The translations under genes were made by a program, and so were the position numbers. A stretch of 64,000 bases of DNA from Arthrobacter sp. fls2-241-R2A-200 (GTDB lineage Bacteria; Actinomycetota; Actinomycetes; Actinomycetales; Micrococcaceae). The notes beneath the pieces were generated by a model that saw nothing but the letters and a program-made list of their open reading frames with translations, did not search any database and was not told the DNA's origin. Below are positions 60,641-64,000 of the stretch, piece after piece; the stretch's first letter is position 1; every line of letters begins with the position of its first letter. The stretch covers positions 217,167 to 281,166 of the forward strand of contig NZ_JARVRJ010000004.1 of the NCBI RefSeq assembly GCF_030209745.1. Reading direction: 5' to 3'.

Positions 60641-60764
60641 AAAATAAAAAAACCCCTCAGCCTTCCGGCTCTTCGAGGGGTTTGCGCGTGACGGTTCGTT
60701 ACCAGTCGGGCTAAGCCACGCGCTTGGTAAGGACGACGACGCCGACGGTAACGAATGTGATCAT
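60641..60764 (-). promoter_or_regulatory. ilvBNC transcription attenuator
   Basis: On the minus strand, a short leader-peptide frame is followed by a strong intrinsic terminator: arms AACCCCTC (60682-60675) and GAGGGGTT (60658-60651), inner helix AGCC/GGCT, then TTTTTTTATTTT. Two further helices are possible: TTCGTTACC (60755-60747) with GGTAACGAA (60703-60695), and GCGCGTG (60723-60717) with CACGCGC (60690-60684); they interlock and cannot both form as simple hairpins. The 51-bp gap from terminator to ilvB then holds the ribosome binding site. This is the standard plan for control by charged tRNA-Val/Leu/Ile. Confidence 0.92.
60711..60764 (-). CDS. ilv leader peptide
   Basis: A 17-residue frame [17 protein letters not shown] ending in TAG. 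Eight of 17 residues are Val, Leu or Ile, including Val-Val-Val-Leu read from GTC-GTC-GTC-CTT. A GAGGGA lies about 12 bases before the ATG. Ribosome stalling at these codons when branched-chain aminoacyl-tRNAs are scarce would prevent the terminator at 60651-60682. The composition and place make it a regulatory peptide; it has no other likely function. Confidence 0.9.
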   Translation of the reverse strand: MITFVTVGVVVLTKRVA

Positions 60765-60783
60765 GCGTTCAGTGTTCCCTCAA

Positions 60784-60822
60784 AGTGAGATAGGTGTCAA
60801 TTGAGCACCCGCGTATCTCACT
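60784..60822. promoter_or_regulatory. Inverted repeat around a -35-like box upstream of the ilv leader
   Basis: agtgagata (60784-60792) and tatctcact (60814-60822) are perfect 9-bp inverted repeats 21 bp apart (centres about three helical turns). Between them, on the minus strand, is TTGACA (60800-60795), a good -35 element. Half-site TCTCA also occurs in the leuC/ltbR dyad. A two-site operator for the ilv promoter is plausible; which protein binds is unknown. Confidence 0.5.
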
Positions 60823-60841
60823 ATTTGGACAGCAGTGTCCG

Positions 60842-60885
60842 CCCACCGGACTCCGCCGTCTCACGAAGGCGAAGTCCGGCGTGGG
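60842..60885 (-). terminator. Terminator-like hairpin after ilvD
   Basis: Imperfect stem ccca, ccggact, gcc paired with ggc, agtccgg, tggg with small bulges. It starts 3 bp after the ilvD stop. No T-run. It separates ilvD transcription from the ilvB promoter downstream on the same strand. Confidence 0.65.
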
Positions 60886-60887
60886 AA

Positions 60888-62609
60888 CTAGCCGCAATAG
60901 GCGCCGGTGGAGGCGCTGTGGACGAGCTTGGCGTACTTGGCAAGGACGCCCTTGGTGAACTTGGCCGGCAACGGCTCCCAGCCCTGCTTGCGTGCTTCGA
61001 GCTCAGCCTCGTCCACGAGAAGGTCGAAGGAGCGCGCTGCGATGTCAACACGAATGCGGTCACCGTTCCTCACAAAGGCGATGGGGCCGCCGTCGACCGC
61101 TTCCGGCGCCACGTGCCCGATGCACAATCCGGTGGTACCACCGGAGAAGCGGCCGTCCGTGAGCAGCAAGACATCCTTGCCCAAGCCGGCGCCCTTGATG
61201 GCTCCGGTAATGGCGAGCATTTCACGCATGCCCGGACCGCCCTTGGGACCTTCATACCTGATGACCACCACGTCGCCTTTATGGATCTCGCCCTTGTCCA
61301 GCGCATCCAGGGCACCCTGCTCCCGCTCGAAGACTCGTGCCGTGCCCTCGAACACATCAGCATCGAAGCCTGCGCTCTTGACCACGGCCCCTTCGGGGGC
61401 CATCGATCCATGAAGGATGGTGATGCCGCCGGTCTTATGGATGGGGTTGTCCAGCGCCCGGAGGATCTTGCCGTCAAGGTCCGGCGGGTTGATTGCGGAA
61501 AGGTTCTCGGCAAGGGTCTTGCCGGTGACGGTGAGGCAATCGCCATGCAGCAGCCCGGCGTCGAGCAATGCCTTCATGATGACCGGCACACCGCCGATCT
61601 TGTCCACGTCCGTCATGACATAGCGCCCAAAAGGTTTGAGGTCGCCCAGGTGCGGGATCTTATCGCCGATGCGGTTGAAGTCATCGAGCGTCAATTCGAC
61701 TTCGGCCTCGCGCGCTATGGCCAGCAGATGCAGGACTGCGTTCGTGGATCCTCCGAAAGCCATGGTCACGGCGATCGCATTCTCAAATGCCTTCTTGGTC
61801 ATGATGTCGCGGGCAGTAATGCCCAAGCGCAGCAAGTTGACCACTGCCTCGCCGGACTTCCGGGCAAAGTCATCACGACGACGGTCGGCCGACGGCGGCG
61901 CTGCCGAACCGGGGAGGGACATGCCGAGGGCCTCGCCGATGCAAGCCATGGTGTTTGCCGTGTACATGCCGCCACACGCGCCCTCGCCGGGACAAATGGC
62001 CTTTTCGATCCGGGTGAGGTCTTCCATGCTCATCTTGCCGGCCGCACAGGCACCTACGGCCTCGAAGGCGTCGATGAGGGTAACTTCCTTCTCGGAGCCG
62101 TCTTCAAGCTTGACCCAGCCCGGCATGATGGAGCCGGCATAAAGGAACACGGATGCCAGGTCCAGGCGGGCAGCGGCCATCAGCATGCCCGGGAGTGACT
62201 TGTCGCAACCGGCCAGCAATACCGAGCCATCGATCCGTTCCGCCTGCATCACCGTCTCAACAGAGTCGGCGATGACTTCACGGGAGACAAGGGAGAAGTG
62301 CATGCCCTCATGGCCCATGGAGATACCGTCGGAGACGGAAATAGTGCCGAACTGCATCGGGAAGCCACCGCCCGCATGAACGCCTTCCTTGGCCCCTTGG
62401 GCCAGGCGGTTCAGCGAAAGGTTGCAGGGCGTGATCTCGTTCCAGGAACTTGCGACGCCAATTTGCGGTTTCGCGAAGTCATCATCTCCCATGCCGACGG
62501 CGCGGAACATGCCGCGCGCAGGGGCCGCATGAATACCGTCCGTTACCACCCGGCTGCGTGGTTTGATGTCCGGCGTGTTCTCAGTGTTAATTCGGGTCGC
62601 CTCACTCAT
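60888..62609 (-). CDS. ilvD: Dihydroxy-acid dehydratase
   Basis: About 573 residues; dehydrates dihydroxyacids to 2-keto acids in branched-chain synthesis. The three iron-sulfur Cys positions are seen in [21 protein letters not shown] and [14 protein letters not shown], the pattern of [2Fe-2S] DHADs; the C-terminal substrate block [15 protein letters not shown] is intact. ATG 62609 ([19 protein letters not shown]) is preferred over an upstream TTG two codons earlier. It is followed on the same strand by ilvBNC, with its own terminator between. Confidence 0.97.
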   Translation of the reverse strand: MSEATRINTENTPDIKPRSRVVTDGIHAAPARGMFRAVGMGDDDFAKPQIGVASSWNEITPCNLSLNRLAQGAKEGVHAGGGFPMQFGTISVSDGISMGHEGMHFSLVSREVIADSVETVMQAERIDGSVLLAGCDKSLPGMLMAAARLDLASVFLYAGSIMPGWVKLEDGSEKEVTLIDAFEAVGACAAGKMSMEDLTRIEKAICPGEGACGGMYTANTMACIGEALGMSLPGSAAPPSADRRRDDFARKSGEAVVNLLRLGITARDIMTKKAFENAIAVTMAFGGSTNAVLHLLAIAREAEVELTLDDFNRIGDKIPHLGDLKPFGRYVMTDVDKIGGVPVIMKALLDAGLLHGDCLTVTGKTLAENLSAINPPDLDGKILRALDNPIHKTGGITILHGSMAPEGAVVKSAGFDADVFEGTARVFEREQGALDALDKGEIHKGDVVVIRYEGPKGGPGMREMLAITGAIKGAGLGKDVLLLTDGRFSGGTTGLCIGHVAPEAVDGGPIAFVRNGDRIRVDIAARSFDLLVDEAELEARKQGWEPLPAKFTKGVLAKYAKLVHSASTGAYCG

Positions 62610-62799
62610 GACCAAAGTCTATGTGCACCACAAGCCCGCAGACCCTTTTCACCATGTATTACTAAGCAGGCTGAATAAGTTACTAAGGACACTGAAGAAT
62701 TAGCCGCGCCTTGCAGCAAAATCGCTAGACAGTCTTTGAGCAGGCACGTAACGTCTGAAACACCACAAACTGCACTCCAGTGAGCAGAAGGGCATCTCC

Positions 62800-63552
62800 A
62801 TGGACTGGCTAATTTGGGTCATTGTCATCGTGTTGATCGTTGCGGTTATCTGGTGGTTTACCACGCGGAACAAGGGGCAGGTTTCTCCAGGATCAGCAGC
62901 CCGCGATTCGGGTCCCGGGACAATGTCGGGTCGCGCCACCGGAACCCCTCCCGGGGCAACCCAACCCAGCAATGCGGGCTCGATGCCCGATACCGGCGCA
63001 GCCGCCATGGGTGTTGCGGGGCTGGCTGGCGTGGACAACCATGGCGAGCCGGGCCGCGAAGACAGCGCACCGGAAACCAGCGAGCCCACGGCAGGTAACA
63101 GGGAGCCCACAGCAGGCAGCACGGAGCCCGGGGATGGCGTGACAGCCGACGACGTTACCCGTCCGGACGAATCAGCCGACAAGGCAGAGTGGGAATCGTC
63201 ATGGACCAGCGGCAGCGGAGAGCCCATCGAACGGACCCATCCGGCACATGCGGCCACCCCTGTCCATCACTCGGAGTACACCAGCACCCACTCCCCCACG
63301 CTACCCGGAGCTGAGACCGCTGCAGCAGAGGATTCCGGCGGTTCGGGCCACCTGGCGGCGGCCCATCCCTATGGCGGTGGCTCCTCCAGCACCGAGGATC
63401 CCGGGTATCCCGTGAAAGCCAACGCAACCACCATGACCTACCACGACGACGACGCTCCGGATTACCCGGACGTTGCCGCCGACGTCTGGTTCGAGTCGGC
63501 CGCACACGCCGAAGCAGCGGGTTTCCGGCCGCCTCGGCGGACCAAGCGCTAG
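62800..63552 (+). CDS. Membrane-anchored low-complexity protein with conserved C-terminal motif
   Basis: 250 residues. The N-terminus is one membrane helix (WLIWVIVIVLIVAVIWWF, residues 3-20) right at the start, followed by a long Gly/Ser/Thr/Pro/Glu-rich disordered region (about 25-200). The last 45 residues are compact: YPVKANATTMTYHDDDAPDY, then ADVWFESAAHAEAAGFRPP, a motif I have seen at the C-termini of various actinobacterial proteins (VKGN...YH...AEVWF...EAAGFRP). Function unknown; topology suggests the tail faces the cytosol or outside depending on helix orientation. ATG 8 bases after GAAGGG. It stands alone, divergent from ilvD. Confidence 0.75.
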   Translation: MDWLIWVIVIVLIVAVIWWFTTRNKGQVSPGSAARDSGPGTMSGRATGTPPGATQPSNAGSMPDTGAAAMGVAGLAGVDNHGEPGREDSAPETSEPTAGNREPTAGSTEPGDGVTADDVTRPDESADKAEWESSWTSGSGEPIERTHPAHAATPVHHSEYTSTHSPTLPGAETAAAEDSGGSGHLAAAHPYGGGSSSTEDPGYPVKANATTMTYHDDDAPDYPDVAADVWFESAAHAEAAGFRPPRRTKR

Positions 63553-63591
63553 CGCTGACGAAGCAGCCAAAGAACAGCGTCATCTCTCGAT

Positions 63592-63620
63592 TTCACAGTT
63601 CGCTGGAACTCGTGTAGAGT
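63592..63620 (+). promoter_or_regulatory. Promoter of the first tRNA-Lys
   Basis: TTCACA (63592-63597) and TAGAGT (63615-63620) are separated by 17 bases; the -10 box is preceded by TG. The tRNA begins 63 bp after the -10 box. The block around the -10 box, gtgtagagttacttgtcgttgcg, recurs with one change before the second copy. Confidence 0.7.
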
Positions 63621-63682
63621 TACTTGTCGTTGCGGAGATCGCCGGAGAAATAACAGCCCCGGAATGATTGCAAACAACAGCT

Positions 63683-63758
63683 GCACCTCTAGCTCAACTG
63701 GCAGAGCAATTGACTCTTAATCAATGGGTTCCGGGTTCGAGTCCCGGGGGGTGCACCA
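63683..63758 (+). tRNA. tRNA-Lys (anticodon CTT), first copy
   Basis: A complete 76-base cloverleaf with encoded CCA: acceptor GCACCTC/GGGGTGC, anticodon stem ATTGA/TCAAT with loop CTCTTAA (anticodon CTT, codon AAG), T-loop GTTCGAGTC. A strong terminator follows directly. Confidence 0.97.
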
Positions 63759-63760
63759 AA

Positions 63761-63795
63761 AAAGGCCGTGAAGCGTAATTCGCTTCACGGCCTTT
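63761..63795 (+). terminator. Terminator of the first tRNA-Lys
   Basis: Perfect 15-bp stem aaaggccgtgaagcg / cgcttcacggccttt, loop taatt, followed by tcttttg. It starts 3 bp after the CCA end. Confidence 0.92.
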
Positions 63796-63879
63796 TCTTT
63801 TGGCTGCTTTTTCCCTAAAGGTGCTTCTCGAATTTCTCACCCGCCCCGCTGGAGCGTGGTCTGGAGTTCCCGCGATGTG

Positions 63880-63902
63880 GTGTAGAGTTATTTGTCGTTG
63901 CG
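63880..63902 (+). repeat. Second copy of the tRNA-Lys promoter block
   Basis: gtgtagagttatttgtcgttgcg repeats 63612-63634 with a single C-to-T change, 268 bp further on. It contains the TAGAGT -10 box (63883-63888) for the second tRNA-Lys. The sequence between this block and the tRNA differs from the first copy. Confidence 0.85.
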
Positions 63903-63948
63903 AGGGACAATAAAGAATGTTGATTCTTTGAATTCCCCAGCAATTGCT

Positions 63949-64000
63949 GCACCTCTAGCTCAACTGGCAGAGCAATTGACTCTTAATCAATGGGTTCCGG
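63949..64000 (+). tRNA. tRNA-Lys (anticodon CTT), second copy, cut by the window end
   Basis: The first 52 bases are identical to the tRNA-Lys at 63683, through the anticodon loop and variable loop; the T-arm and acceptor 3' strand lie beyond the window. Confidence 0.93.

Overview
The window is chromosomal DNA of a high-GC Gram-positive bacterium, most likely Arthrobacter/Paenarthrobacter or another Micrococcaceae genus. The evidence is the strong G/C bias at third positions, the many GTG and TTG starts, a TPP riboswitch on thiC, an actinobacterial SMC-FtsY-Amt-PII-Ffh order, and gene-by-gene agreement with the Mycobacterium tuberculosis stretch from about Rv2915c to ilvD as I remember it. 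It is mostly vertically inherited housekeeping DNA. I see no insertion sequence, prophage, integrase or CRISPR array.

Layout. 0-5.5 kb: an unknown small protein, a two-domain VOC dioxygenase-like protein, an amidohydrolase, then thiC under a TPP riboswitch and an alpha/beta hydrolase-fold protein. 5.5-16.8 kb: the secretion/chromosome block ffh, zwf paralogue, glnK-amtB (with a candidate GlnR box), an MFS transporter, ftsY and smc. 17.1-23.8 kb: an accessory insert of three exported or membrane-anchored proteins, including a 1622-residue modular surface protein. 23.8-39 kb: mutM-rnc-rpmF-DUF177-coaD, an aminotransferase and a spermidine-synthase-like methyltransferase-fold protein, rsmD-recG-DAK2-thiL, a DUF3515 lipoprotein, ddl-gpsA-acyltransferase-murA. 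39.2-62.6 kb: leuCD with a divergent IclR regulator, tRNA-Glu and tRNA-Gln, a HAD phosphatase, gltX, FAH and MBL hydrolases, ilvE, leuB, metG, an ABC exporter-type pair, serA, ilvBNC with an attenuator, and ilvD. 62.8-64 kb: a membrane-anchored low-complexity protein and two near-identical tRNA-Lys(CTT) genes, the second cut by the window end.

How the genes work together. Ffh and FtsY form the co-translational targeting pair. AmtB and GlnK form the ammonium uptake and sensing pair. thiC and thiL serve thiamine synthesis. ddl, murA, gpsA and the acyltransferase feed the envelope. leuB, leuC, leuD, ilvB, ilvC, ilvD, ilvE and ilvN are almost the whole branched-chain amino acid pathway, with serA and two aminoacyl-tRNA synthetase genes interspersed.

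The most interesting points are: a classic Val-rich leader peptide/attenuator before ilvB; a probable AUU start codon for the DUF177 gene; a zwf-like gene where glnD is expected; the multi-DUF4082 surface protein cluster; an alpha/beta hydrolase-fold protein with Glu at the nucleophile position; and a tandem duplication of tRNA-Lys with its promoter.
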